Shown here: in pieces, positions 18,183-27,852 of the stretch
Layout: every line of letters starts with the position of its first letter
Numbering within the stretch: position 1 is the first letter of the stretch
Source: an uncultured Actinomycetes bacterium
GTDB lineage: Bacteria > Actinomycetota > Actinomycetes > Nanopelagicales > Nanopelagicaceae
Assembly: GCA_903838035.1 (NCBI GenBank)
Contig: CAILWW010000010.1
Span: 1 to 64,000, forward strand
DNA length: 64,000 nt
Reading direction: 5' to 3'
Notes under the pieces: generated by a model
What the model was told of the DNA's origin: nothing
Databases searched by the model: none
The model's input: only the letters and a program-made list of their open reading frames with translations
Translations under genes and position numbers: made by a program

Positions 18183-20072
18183 TTAATTCTCGTCTTTATC
18201 CAATCTTTGTAAAGAGGCTAAGTATTTGTTGTATTTAGCCAATTCATCCTCTTCTCCCATAGCTGCTGCTCGATCTGCCGCTCGGTCGATTCTTTTAGTT
18301 TCGCGAGCATCATCTCTGCTCCATTGGATAAAGGTCGCAATAAGAGCAATCAGAATTGGGAATTCGCCCATCGCCCAGCCAAGCGCCCCACCCAGGTATT
18401 GATCGGAGTGAAGGTCGGTGAACCAAGGCCGGTGAAGCGAGGAATAAAAGCCACCATCAATTAGCCCTGAGTTGGACATAAGCGCGATAGAGAAGAAGGC
18501 GTGGATACTCATCGCACCAAAAAGCATAATGATGCGCACGATGTGCGGAACTTTTCTTGGGTTGGGGTCTATCCCAACAATTACATGAAAGAAGAGAAAG
18601 CCAGCAGCCATAAAGTGAATATTCATAAATAAGTGGCCGCTATGACTTTGCATCAAATGTCCAAAGAGTGGGGTCATATATAGAATGAAAAGTGAGCCAT
18701 CGAAGATGGCCAGCGCAGAAATCGGATTAGTAACGACAATTGCATATTTAGAGTTGAGAAATGAAAGTAATAATCCACGGATTCCACGTTCGCCAGAGCC
18801 TCTTCCTTGTGGAAGCGTACGAAGCGCAAGCGTAATTGGAGCGCTCAGCACAAAGGCGATTGGCGCAATCATTCCCAGCAGCATGTGCGCGACCATGTGA
18901 AATGAGAAGGCAAAGTGCGCATAAATTCCAAGGCCGCCACTTGTTGAAAAATCTGCGACAGCGACTCCGATAGCAAATGAAACGGTGCGACCCACCGGCC
19001 ACTTATCCCCGCGCCGAGAGAGCGTGAGTACACCAGTTACATACAAAGCGGTAGCCAGTATCAATAAACCGAGGAAGGTCCCATCTGGGATATATCCCCA
19101 GAAAATACGGCTAAAGCTTGGGGCCTTGGGCATATCTAAACCGGTGATTAATAAAGCGTTGGATGGAACCGCTGATTGATTAGCGACTGGAGGTTGGATT
19201 GTTGAGAGCCATCCTCCGAGTGCCACAGTGATCAACATGACCAACAATTCACTGGTCAGAAGTTGGAAGGTAGCCCGCTTTCCATGCAAATTGCTGGCGA
19301 TAAAAGATCGATGCTTCTTGCCAAAAATAATTAAAATGGCGGTCAAGATAATCTTAAGAATAATTATTTGCGCATAAAAACTTGACCACGCTTTAAGGAA
19401 ATTAAGGCGCGAATAGGCGTTGATGGTTCCGCTAATAGCCACAATGATCGCTGACCAAAGTGCAAGTTGACTAAATCTCGGTAGCGCTAGTTCACGCTCT
19501 GAGGGATTGATAGCGGAGATTCCAATAACGCCGCCAACCCAGAAAGTTATAAAGAGAACGTGAAAGAGCAGCGAGCCAATCGCAATTCCGTGATTTCCTG
19601 CGCTGCTGGCATGGCTCTGAAAGATAGGGGCGAGAACTCCTATCAGCGCAAAAATCATTGCGCCAAAGGCTGAGCCTACTTTTTTGCTCCGCGAGAGAGT
19701 GAGCGAAACTGTTACGGCAGCAATAATCGAGATTAGATAACTCTTTCCCAACGCGGTTTGGGCAACAAAAGAGCGAACGCTATTTAAATCGGCAGCATTG
19801 AGTAGTGGTTCGGCAAGCAGATTTGCTAGTTCAAGAAATAGTGAACCAACGAGAGTGAATAGCCAGATAAAGGCCGATAGTGAGGCCAGGCGCTTTATTC
19901 GCAAGGACTCGGGACTCAGTACTCCATGTTCTTCGCGAATAAAGAAGGTAATAGTCAGGAGCAAACCCACCAGTGCAATCGATGCAAAGAGTCCAGCATC
20001 CTTAACAATAGGAAGCAGGGCAGAAACAATTGGGCTTACTGTGGGAATCCCATCAGCTGATGCAAGAAGCAT
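18183..20072 (-). CDS. CopD-CtaG fusion (copper transport / cytochrome c oxidase assembly) membrane protein
   Basis: N-terminal CopD-like multi-TM (FHVLFITFWVGGVIGI) and C-terminal CtaG-like domain (HFAFSFHMVAHMLLGMIAPIAFVLSAPITLALRTLP). Confidence 0.88.
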   Translation of the reverse strand: MLLASADGIPTVSPIVSALLPIVKDAGLFASIALVGLLLTITFFIREEHGVLSPESLRIKRLASLSAFIWLFTLVGSLFLELANLLAEPLLNAADLNSVRSFVAQTALGKSYLISIIAAVTVSLTLSRSKKVGSAFGAMIFALIGVLAPIFQSHASSAGNHGIAIGSLLFHVLFITFWVGGVIGISAINPSERELALPRFSQLALWSAIIVAISGTINAYSRLNFLKAWSSFYAQIIILKIILTAILIIFGKKHRSFIASNLHGKRATFQLLTSELLVMLITVALGGWLSTIQPPVANQSAVPSNALLITGLDMPKAPSFSRIFWGYIPDGTFLGLLILATALYVTGVLTLSRRGDKWPVGRTVSFAIGVAVADFSTSGGLGIYAHFAFSFHMVAHMLLGMIAPIAFVLSAPITLALRTLPQGRGSGERGIRGLLLSFLNSKYAIVVTNPISALAIFDGSLFILYMTPLFGHLMQSHSGHLFMNIHFMAAGFLFFHVIVGIDPNPRKVPHIVRIIMLFGAMSIHAFFSIALMSNSGLIDGGFYSSLHRPWFTDLHSDQYLGGALGWAMGEFPILIALIATFIQWSRDDARETKRIDRAADRAAAMGEEDELAKYNKYLASLQRLDKDEN

Positions 20073-20077
20073 GGCTT

Positions 20078-20635
20078 TTATCTCTTACGAGACTTTTTCT
20101 TAGCTCCACCAAAAGTTTGCTTTGCATACCAAATAAGAAGTACCGCGACTATGGCTGCCATAACCAGCAACACAATCACAATTCCGCTGGTGCCAGTTCC
20201 GCCTACCGGCGCCGGCGTGCTTGATGAAGATGGCACTGGTGAGGGCGTGGAAATGACAGAAGGAGCTTTAAAGGTAAAGGTAAAAGAGCCAGTTAAAGGT
20301 GTATCACCATCGGCAAGGAGCGTATAAGTCACTGTGTAAATTCCACTTGAGGTCAATGGCTTCATTCCCGCGACTGCGGTAGTGCCATTGATTGCAAGTG
20401 ATCCATCATCGACTTCGACTCCAGATGGATCGGTGACTATCACGGAATTGCCTTGATCAATAAGCGTCGAAGCGGCTGTAACGCTGACTGCATTTGGCGT
20501 GACCGTGAGAATTGAATTTGCAGCCGGTGAGGTGCTCGCCAAAGTATTTGCTTGGGCTGGAGAAATCAGCGCGAGAAGAATAAATCCGCTAGTGGCAGCG
20601 ATTGAAATTAGTGGCTTTATGATGGTTCTGCTCAT
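20078..20635 (-). CDS. CopC-like domain secreted/anchored protein
   Basis: Signal peptide ...SPAQA, LASTSPAANSILTVTPNAVSVT, GIYTVTYTLLADGDTPLTGSFTFTF, C-terminal TM and KKKSRKR. Start chosen at internal Met (MSRTII). Confidence 0.82.
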   Translation of the reverse strand: MSRTIIKPLISIAATSGFILLALISPAQANTLASTSPAANSILTVTPNAVSVTAASTLIDQGNSVIVTDPSGVEVDDGSLAINGTTAVAGMKPLTSSGIYTVTYTLLADGDTPLTGSFTFTFKAPSVISTPSPVPSSSSTPAPVGGTGTSGIVIVLLVMAAIVAVLLIWYAKQTFGGAKKKSRKR

Positions 20636-20662
20636 CTGCTTCACGTGCTTTACAATACTCCT

Positions 20663-20896
20663 ATGCCTACATATGAATATGCCTGCGTTGCTTGCGGGCA
20701 CGAGTTTGAGGCGGTCCAATCCTTCAGCGAAGCCGCGCTTAGTGAATGCCCTAAGTGCAAGGGTGAACTCCGAAAGGTCTATTCCAACGTCGGCGTCGTC
20801 TTTAAGGGATCTGGTTTCTACAAGAACGATTCCCGAGCCGGGGCCCCAACTCGGACACCTGAGTCGGCACCACCTCCACCTGCTCCGCTACCTTAA
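20663..20896 (+). CDS. FmdB family zinc-ribbon protein
   Basis: MPTYEYACVACGHEFEAVQSFSEAALSECPKCKGELRKVYSNVGVVFKGSGFYKND; start at ATG 20663. Confidence 0.93.
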   Translation: MPTYEYACVACGHEFEAVQSFSEAALSECPKCKGELRKVYSNVGVVFKGSGFYKNDSRAGAPTRTPESAPPPPAPLP

Positions 20897-21007
20897 CGCC
20901 TCTATTTCTTGAATGGTCATCGCACTTCGATCCACCTCTGTAATAGTGACGTCATCGCGTTCTAGATAGAACGGCACCCCGGTACGAATCAAAATTGTTA
21001 CATTCAT
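20888..21007 (-). CDS. 39-aa ORF overlapping HicA-like gene by ATGA
   Basis: Not in ORF track. MNVTILIRTGVPFYLERDDVTITEVDRSAMTIQEIEALR*; ATG (21007-21005) overlaps the TGA (21006-21004) of the upstream gene. Confidence 0.5.
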   Translation of the reverse strand: MNVTILIRTGVPFYLERDDVTITEVDRSAMTIQEIEALR

Positions 21008-21240
21008 TTTAAAATCTCCCTCGCCTCGAATGAAGTTAATTGAACTTTCTTCATGAGTAAATCTGTTATGTAAGACCCGCTCACTTCCACACTATCGTGA
21101 TAGCTGATTGTCAGATCTGGATAATTATTTGATCTAAATAAACGATGTGAACCTGTCTGCCTAACTAAGAAATAGTTTAAAGATTCTTTTTGTAAAATGC
21201 GAAGTAAAATTCTTATTTTCATTGAGGGGAACTTTTCCAT
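21004..21240 (-). CDS. HicA/YcfA-like putative mRNA interferase toxin
   Basis: LLRILQKESLNYFLVRQTGSHRLFR matches the HicA pattern (L...GW...RQ.GSH..F) with GSH retained. Confidence 0.6.
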   Translation of the reverse strand: MEKFPSMKIRILLRILQKESLNYFLVRQTGSHRLFRSNNYPDLTISYHDSVEVSGSYITDLLMKKVQLTSFEAREILK

Positions 21241-21316
21241 CTCCGGAGTTTGGCGATGGAGGTTTATTGAAAATTCTCTCTGTTAATAACTTGGCGTAAA
21301 TGGAACAGGAAAACTA

Positions 21317-21457
21317 CTAACCGTGATGCGGGGGTCGATCCGCTGCAATTTCGGCGTCGCGAGAATTTCCTTGTGACTCGCGTTCATCGGACTCATCACT
21401 TGTCTTTACTGGGATCAGTGGAGCAGATGGTTTTTTAACATTCTCTACATCGCCCAT
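21317..21457 (-). CDS. Small hydrophilic ORF (46 aa)
   Basis: Not in ORF track. MGDVENVKKPSAPLIPVKTSDESDERESQGNSRDAEIAADRPPHHG*; no family recognised. Confidence 0.3.
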   Translation of the reverse strand: MGDVENVKKPSAPLIPVKTSDESDERESQGNSRDAEIAADRPPHHG

Positions 21458-21524
21458 GCCCTAAATTCTACGCATGAATCCTTGATGATGTGACGAGTGC
21501 AGAAAATTACGGAAGAATCTGGCT

Positions 21525-23624
21525 ATGTTTGAGAAACTTGGTCATGGTTTAGTTCGCCGTCGTAAGTCGGTACTTGCGCTCTTTATTGTCGCCATTATCG
21601 TTACCGGCGCTGTAGGGTCATTAGTATTTGCCCGACTTCAGAACGGCGGTTACTCAGATCCCCATAGCGATTCGGCAAAAGCAGCTAAATATTTGACTGA
21701 TACTTTCCACGTCAAAGATCCCGCCATCGTTCTCATTGCCGACGCTGGAAAAGATATTGCTAATCCCGCCGTCGTATTAAACGCCACCAAATTAGAAACT
21801 CAACTTTCTCAAGAAGCAGATGTCGTCAAAACACTCTCATATTGGTCGGCCGGTGGGGCGCCAACACTAAGAAGTACTGATGGCAAAGCGGGCTACATAT
21901 TTCTTTATGCCAAAGAGAAAGACCCAACAACTGCAACATATTTAGCTAAGCGGATAATCGCTAAGTACGACGGTAACCACAATGGTTTCCATATCTATAC
22001 CGGCGGCTTTGCCACCTTCAGTTATGCAATCAGCAATAGAATTTCAAAGGATTTAGCAGTTGCAGAAGGAATCTCTATTCCAGTTACCTTCATTCTGCTC
22101 GCCTTTGTTTTTGGCGGGTTAATAGCCTCTGCTATGCCACTTGTTGTGGGAGTCGCTGCAATTCTCGGCGCATTCTTGGCGCTCTATCTCATTAGCCTCG
22201 CCACCGGAGTTAGCATCTTCGCCCTGAACTTAGTCACTGGTATGGGCCTTGGACTTGGTATCGATTACTCGCTATTAATGGTCAATCGCTTCCGAGAAGA
22301 GTTACATCACGGCAAGAGCGTAGAGGATGCTGTTGCAAATACCGTTAAGACCGCAGGGCGAACCGTCTTCTTCTCTGGCATAACCGTCTTAATCACCCTT
22401 GCTTCGCTGATTCTCTTCCCACAAATGTTCCTCAAGTCATTTGGCTATGCCGGAGTCACCGTTGTGGCGATGGCGATTCTGGGCGCACTAATTCCCCTCC
22501 CAGCAATCCTTGCTCTACTTGGCGATCGCATCGACAAAGTGGTTGTGCGCAAGAGCGCGATTACTCCAAAGGAAGATGGTCGTTGGGCCGAGACAGCGCG
22601 CATGGTGATGAAGCGCCCAGTCGCAGTAGTGCTTCTCTCACTATTGGTTTTAGGAACTCTTGCCGCACCGATTCGAAATATCGTCTTCTCCCAAGTCGAT
22701 AGCCGAGTTATGCCAGCCTCCAGTTCTATTGCAATATCTGGAAAGCAAATGGCTGATCGATTCCCTGGGCAAGAGGGAAATCCAATTGAGGTTGTTATCC
22801 CCCATGCAGCTATGAACGCGGCTGCTATTGAGAGTTTTAAAATCGCATTAGCCGCGACTCCTGGAATCGCACATTTGGGAGGCAGCGAAGTTATCGGTGA
22901 CACCATGCGCCTGACGGCAGTGCACACTATGTCCTCGCGCGTTCCTGCCGCCGAAGATTTGATAAATCGAGTACGCAAAATCCCAGCGCCAAAGGGAACT
23001 CTCATTGGCGGCGTCGCTGCTGATTATGCCGATAGCCAAGCCGGCATTGCTCGCACACTGCCATGGTCGCTGCTCTGGATTGGTATTGGCGTACTCGTTC
23101 TACTCTTCGCCTTTACTGGATCAATTATCCTTCCGATCAAAGCAGTGATTCTCAATATCGTCTCGCTCAGCGCGACTATGGGAGTGCTGACATGGGTCTT
23201 TATCTATGGCCACTTGCAATGGTTGACCGGCAAATTCACTCTCACCGGTTCGCTTGATACCTCAATGGTCGTTCTCATTTGTGTAGTCACCTTTGGCCTC
23301 TCCATGGACTACGAACTTTTCTTGCTCTCCCGGATTAAAGAAGAGCATGACTCTGGAAAGAGTAATATCGAAGCAGTTGCAACCGGGCTTCAACGTTCAG
23401 CTCGCATCATTACCGCAGCAGCGCTACTGCTTGCAGTTGTCTTTGCCGCCTTCCTCACCAGCGGAGTGACATCAATCAAGATTCTTGGTTTTGGTGTTGC
23501 CTTCGCTATTTTGCTCGATGCCTCTTTGGTACGTGCACTATTGGTTCCAGCCCTTATGCGACTCTTTGGTGAACGCAACTGGTGGGCTCCACAATGGATG
23601 AAACGCTTCACGATTTCGCATTAA
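21525..23624 (+). CDS. MMPL family RND transporter
   Basis: Two repeats with GLGIDYSLLMVNRFREEL and GLSMDYELFLLSRIKEEHD. Confidence 0.93.
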   Translation: MFEKLGHGLVRRRKSVLALFIVAIIVTGAVGSLVFARLQNGGYSDPHSDSAKAAKYLTDTFHVKDPAIVLIADAGKDIANPAVVLNATKLETQLSQEADVVKTLSYWSAGGAPTLRSTDGKAGYIFLYAKEKDPTTATYLAKRIIAKYDGNHNGFHIYTGGFATFSYAISNRISKDLAVAEGISIPVTFILLAFVFGGLIASAMPLVVGVAAILGAFLALYLISLATGVSIFALNLVTGMGLGLGIDYSLLMVNRFREELHHGKSVEDAVANTVKTAGRTVFFSGITVLITLASLILFPQMFLKSFGYAGVTVVAMAILGALIPLPAILALLGDRIDKVVVRKSAITPKEDGRWAETARMVMKRPVAVVLLSLLVLGTLAAPIRNIVFSQVDSRVMPASSSIAISGKQMADRFPGQEGNPIEVVIPHAAMNAAAIESFKIALAATPGIAHLGGSEVIGDTMRLTAVHTMSSRVPAAEDLINRVRKIPAPKGTLIGGVAADYADSQAGIARTLPWSLLWIGIGVLVLLFAFTGSIILPIKAVILNIVSLSATMGVLTWVFIYGHLQWLTGKFTLTGSLDTSMVVLICVVTFGLSMDYELFLLSRIKEEHDSGKSNIEAVATGLQRSARIITAAALLLAVVFAAFLTSGVTSIKILGFGVAFAILLDASLVRALLVPALMRLFGERNWWAPQWMKRFTISH

Positions 23625-23649
23625 CGAAAAGTCTGCCTACCCTTTATCC

Positions 23650-24489
23650 ATGGATTTCGTTGTTACCTTAAAGTGTGAAGATCAACCAGGCATCGTTCAT
23701 GCGATGACTTCGGCAATCTTGGCCTGCGCCGGAAACATCATCGAAAATCAGCAGTTTACGGATCCGACGACTAATACTTTTGTTATGCGTACTCGATTTG
23801 AGACGAAACTTGATAAAAAAATGGCCGAAGGAAATTTGCGAAAGGGTCTCACTCCCTTCAACGCGACAATCCAGGTACGAGAAAATGGCCAGAAAAAGCG
23901 AGTATTGGTTCTTGTTTCAAATACTTCTCACTGCCTTCGGGATTTAATTTATTTGCAGGAACTTGGCGAATTACCGATAGAAATTCCGGCGGTCGTCTCA
24001 AATAAACCAGATATGCAGGAACTTGTGGTTTCACATGGGATTGAATATTTACACATTCCTTTTGACTCAATCGGACAGCAGGAGTCTGAGCGTCAATTGG
24101 AGAAACTTATTGATGAGCACGAAGTGGATTTGGTTGTACTTGCTCGATATATGCGAATACTCTCACCAGGACTCTGCCGCAAGCTTGAGGGCAAAATTAT
24201 TAACATCCACCATTCCTTTCTTCCCGGATTTAAAGGTGCAAATCCATATCACCAAGCCCATAAGCGCGGTGTAAAAATAATTGGGGCGACCGCCCACTTT
24301 GTCACCCAGGATTTAGATGAAGGCCCAATCATCAGTCAGGACATCACTCACGTCACTCATGCCTCATCTCCAGAAGAACTAATATCAATGGGGCGCGATA
24401 TTGAACGTCGAGTTCTCTCAAACGCAGTACGGCTATTTGCTCAGGATCGTCTCTTCATCGTTGGTAATAGAACAATCGTTTTTGCTTAG
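23650..24489 (+). CDS. purU: Formyltetrahydrofolate deformylase
   Basis: N-terminal ACT domain CEDQPGIVHAMTSAI; NIHHSFLPGFKGANPYHQAHKRGVKIIGATAHFVTQDLDEGPII. Confidence 0.96.
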   Translation: MDFVVTLKCEDQPGIVHAMTSAILACAGNIIENQQFTDPTTNTFVMRTRFETKLDKKMAEGNLRKGLTPFNATIQVRENGQKKRVLVLVSNTSHCLRDLIYLQELGELPIEIPAVVSNKPDMQELVVSHGIEYLHIPFDSIGQQESERQLEKLIDEHEVDLVVLARYMRILSPGLCRKLEGKIINIHHSFLPGFKGANPYHQAHKRGVKIIGATAHFVTQDLDEGPIISQDITHVTHASSPEELISMGRDIERRVLSNAVRLFAQDRLFIVGNRTIVFA

Positions 24490-24500
24490 CTTCTATTAAA

Positions 24501-24956
24501 TCAAAGTGCTGCTAACGCGATAGCTGCGACCGCGCTGTCATAACCTTTATCTTCTTTGCTTCCAACGCGTCCTGCGCGATCGATAGCCTGTTCTAAGTTT
24601 TCACACATTAAGACGCCAAAGCCAATGGGCTTAGAAAATTTTAATTGCACATCCATCACGCCTTGAGTCACACCTTGACAGACATAATCAAAGTGCGGAG
24701 TTTCACCCTTTAGTACCAATCCAACTACGACAGCAGCATCAAAACCATCTTCAAATGCTTTCTGGGCAGCCAAGGGTAGTTCAAATGAACCCGGTACATA
24801 AATGGTTTTTACCTCTTTCACGCTGGCTTCGGCCAAGGCGCGCTCTGCTCCACGAATCAAGTCGTTGCAGATATCTAAATGCCAAGAGGAAGAGATGATG
24901 GCTATTCGAGCGTTGGGTAGAGAAGGTATTGCAACGGAAGGGGATTGACCGGCCAT
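24501..24956 (-). CDS. ribH: 6,7-dimethyl-8-ribityllumazine synthase
   Basis: VPGSFELPLAAQ, GLVLKGETPHFDYVCQGVTQGVM. Confidence 0.95.
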   Translation of the reverse strand: MAGQSPSVAIPSLPNARIAIISSSWHLDICNDLIRGAERALAEASVKEVKTIYVPGSFELPLAAQKAFEDGFDAAVVVGLVLKGETPHFDYVCQGVTQGVMDVQLKFSKPIGFGVLMCENLEQAIDRAGRVGSKEDKGYDSAVAAIALAAL

Positions 24957-26176
24957 TATTTACTCCTTATGTGTCCGAGGCGTTCAGACTTTGTTTGCAG
25001 GTATTTAATGTTGAAAGGGTTGGGCTCGACTGTGAGCGGAAGCTGTGTGCAAGCAATTCCACTTGCACGGACTGCTTCCACCTTCTCTGGGTTGTTTGTG
25101 AGAAGGTCTATCTCAGTTAAACCTAGGTTATCGAGTATCGCAATCGAATCTGACCAGTCGCGAAGATCGACGCCGTGACCAAGTGCAATATTTGCCTCGA
25201 CTGTATCAAGTCCCTCATTCTGCAATTTATAAGCTTTGAGCTTTTCAGTTAGCCCAATACCGCGACCTTCATGATCGCGCAGGTAAATCACGAAACCATA
25301 ACCGCGCTCTTCAATCAAAGCTAGTGATTTCGCCAGTTGCTCGCCGCAATCACATCGGCGAGAGTGGAGCACATCACCGGTAAAGCACTCAGAATGAATG
25401 CGTACAAGTGGCACCTTACCTTCAGTTCCAAAACGCATGACGAGATGCTCTCGATGACGAAGCGATGGATATGTGGCCAAGCTCCATTTTCCATTTTCAA
25501 GCTCTACCTCGGCCCAATCGAATTCGTAAGTGAAAGCTTGAGAAGTTAAAGCCGTTACTTCTAGCGATTGCTGATATTGATAGATATCGGCGACCGAAAT
25601 GACGGGCAATTTATAAGTATCGGCAAACTGCAGCAGAGTTTCGCCGCGAGCCATCGAACCATCCTCTGCCACAATCTCAGAGAGCAACGCCGCTGGGTTT
25701 GCGCCTACAAGTTGTGCCAATGCAACGCCCGCTTCAGTGTGGCCTTGACGAGCCGATAGCCCATCAGAGTGCGCGATTAAGGGGAAGATGTGACCGGGCC
25801 TAATGAAATCTCGTGGGGTGCTGGCCGTATCTCCTAGTGCTCGAATGGTTGATGTTCGCTCTTTTGCACTTACTCCAGTAGTTATTCCATGGGCTAAATC
25901 AACGGTGATAGTGAACGCGGTCTTGCGTGCATCCTGATTCTGTTCCGTCATTAAAGGAAGGCGAAGTTGCAGAGCTCGCTCTTGCGTAATAGCCACACAG
26001 AGAATTCCAGTTGTATGCCGGACCATAAAGGCGGTTTGTTCCGGGGTAGCACTCTCTGCCAGCATGATTAAATCACCCTCGTTTTCGCGGGCATCATCAT
26101 CGACCACGATTATGAGTTCACCGCGTTTAAACTTTTCTAACGCATCAAGAAAGTTCTTATTCATTAGCCGGCCCAC
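24956..26176 (-). CDS. ribBA: Bifunctional 3,4-dihydroxy-2-butanone-4-phosphate synthase / GTP cyclohydrolase II
   Basis: DDDARENEGDLIMLAE; SECFTGDVLHSRRCDCGEQL, RDHEGRGIGL. Confidence 0.96.
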   Translation of the reverse strand: MGRLMNKNFLDALEKFKRGELIIVVDDDARENEGDLIMLAESATPEQTAFMVRHTTGILCVAITQERALQLRLPLMTEQNQDARKTAFTITVDLAHGITTGVSAKERTSTIRALGDTASTPRDFIRPGHIFPLIAHSDGLSARQGHTEAGVALAQLVGANPAALLSEIVAEDGSMARGETLLQFADTYKLPVISVADIYQYQQSLEVTALTSQAFTYEFDWAEVELENGKWSLATYPSLRHREHLVMRFGTEGKVPLVRIHSECFTGDVLHSRRCDCGEQLAKSLALIEERGYGFVIYLRDHEGRGIGLTEKLKAYKLQNEGLDTVEANIALGHGVDLRDWSDSIAILDNLGLTEIDLLTNNPEKVEAVRASGIACTQLPLTVEPNPFNIKYLQTKSERLGHIRSK

Positions 26177-26771
26177 TTTTCTTTGTCATGAGGCGCTCGA
26201 CATACTTTGCCAAGATATCAACTTCGATATTGAGCTGATCTCCCACCTTCTTCGTCGAGAGATTAGTCTTTGCTAGGGTCTCCGGAATTAACCAGACTGT
26301 GACGGTATTTCTCTCGTCATCTATCGAACCAACGGTGAGTGAAACTCCATCCACAGTTATGGAGCCTTGTGCAACAACATAATGTGCGAGATGAGTTGGG
26401 ATTTCGAAATCGAGCTGGAGCCACTTCTCGCCCGGCGCAATCTTGCTTACATGCGCCACTCCATCAACATGGCCTTGGACAATATGTCCCCCAAGTCGCA
26501 TATCTATATGGGCAGCAAGTTCGAGATTAACTACTCCACCAATTGAAAGTGCGCCTAATGAACTAAGAGAAAGCGTTTGGACCATAACATCAGCCAGAAA
26601 GCTCTCTCCGATAAGTTCAATCACTGTAAGGCAAACGCCATTAGCAGCGATGGAATCTCCGATCTTTAGCTCTTTAACGGATCGAGGAGCGTTGATAGTA
26701 AAGACCGCAGAACTCTCGCCCTTAATAATCTCCTTGACTTCCCCAATTTCAGTCACCAAACCTGTGAACAT
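26157..26771 (-). CDS. ribE: Riboflavin synthase subunit alpha
   Basis: MFTGLVTEIGEV, SIAANGVCLTV, GGHIVQGHVDGVA duplicated lumazine-binding folds. Confidence 0.95.
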   Translation of the reverse strand: MFTGLVTEIGEVKEIIKGESSAVFTINAPRSVKELKIGDSIAANGVCLTVIELIGESFLADVMVQTLSLSSLGALSIGGVVNLELAAHIDMRLGGHIVQGHVDGVAHVSKIAPGEKWLQLDFEIPTHLAHYVVAQGSITVDGVSLTVGSIDDERNTVTVWLIPETLAKTNLSTKKVGDQLNIEVDILAKYVERLMTKKSGPANE

Positions 26772-27770
26772 TTAGCTAATCCCTTTCACTCGATAGTGCG
26801 ACTTGATATCACCAGAAATTTCACGCAGCGAAAGAAGTTCCAGCGGCAACTTCCCTTCGATATTTGAGATTCCTAAATCCTGGATGAAACTTTTTCCAGA
26901 TCCCAATAAAGCTGGTGCCTGATAATGAATTAATTCATCTATATATCCAGCTCGTAAGAGCGCAGTTCCCAATGTGGAACCAGCCTCCACAAGCACCTGA
27001 TTAAAGCCCTCCTTAGAAAGTTCATCCATGATGTGACTTATATTTCGGCTTTGAATAATTAAAGTTCGAGCTTCTTCATCAAATATGTGAGATGTTGACG
27101 GTATCTGAGTTTCTCCACAGATAACTCGCACTGGTCTATTGGAATAGCCGCGTGGAATGAGGTGTGGATCATCGGCAATAACCGTTTGAGTTCCGGTCAG
27201 AATTGCATCGGATTGAGCACGCAATAATTGAACATCTTCGCGAGAGCCTTCGTTTGAAATCCATTTCGAACTTCCATCGCTAGCTGCAACTTTGCCGTCA
27301 AGAGTTGTCGCAATCTTCCAAATCAGGAGCGGAAATCCGGTGCAAATTTTATGGAGCCAGGCGCGTTGAATAAATTCCAGCTCCGGCGAAGCGACGTATT
27401 CAACTTCGATTCCCGCCCGTTTTAAAACTTCGGCGCCACCAGATGCAATCGGGTTGGGATCTTTCGCGGCATAAATAACCCGTGATATCCCCGCCTCGAT
27501 GATGGCCTCCGTACATGGTGGAGTACTGCCTGTGTGAGAACAAGGTTCGAGTGAAACGACAATTGTCGCCCCCCGCGCAGCGCTCTCTGCTTTCTTGAGC
27601 GCAACTACTTCGGCGTGATCGGGCGAGAGCAAACGGTTGTGATATCCATCTGCAATAAATGCGCCATCTTGCCCATAGATAAGAGCAGCAACATTTGGAT
27701 TAGGAGAGGTTGTACCCAAGGCTTTTTGGCAGAGCAGATAAAGGTCTGCGTAAGCGCCTTTGATATTCAC
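26772..27770 (-). CDS. ribD: Bifunctional diaminohydroxyphosphoribosylaminopyrimidine deaminase / reductase
   Basis: DHAEVVALKKA, SLEPCSHTGSTPPCTEAI deaminase zinc motifs; RibD reductase C-domain. Confidence 0.95.
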   Translation of the reverse strand: MNIKGAYADLYLLCQKALGTTSPNPNVAALIYGQDGAFIADGYHNRLLSPDHAEVVALKKAESAARGATIVVSLEPCSHTGSTPPCTEAIIEAGISRVIYAAKDPNPIASGGAEVLKRAGIEVEYVASPELEFIQRAWLHKICTGFPLLIWKIATTLDGKVAASDGSSKWISNEGSREDVQLLRAQSDAILTGTQTVIADDPHLIPRGYSNRPVRVICGETQIPSTSHIFDEEARTLIIQSRNISHIMDELSKEGFNQVLVEAGSTLGTALLRAGYIDELIHYQAPALLGSGKSFIQDLGISNIEGKLPLELLSLREISGDIKSHYRVKGIS

Positions 27771-27852
27771 CGCTCAACCCCTTCTCGTTTGATAGCACGA
27801 GTTATCGGGGGTGCGAAAAATAAAACCAGCGCGCAGCAAAGCGCGATGATCT

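Noticed and set aside
22445-23005. 186-aa minus-strand ORF
   Set aside because: Antisense to the MMPL transporter; no motif.
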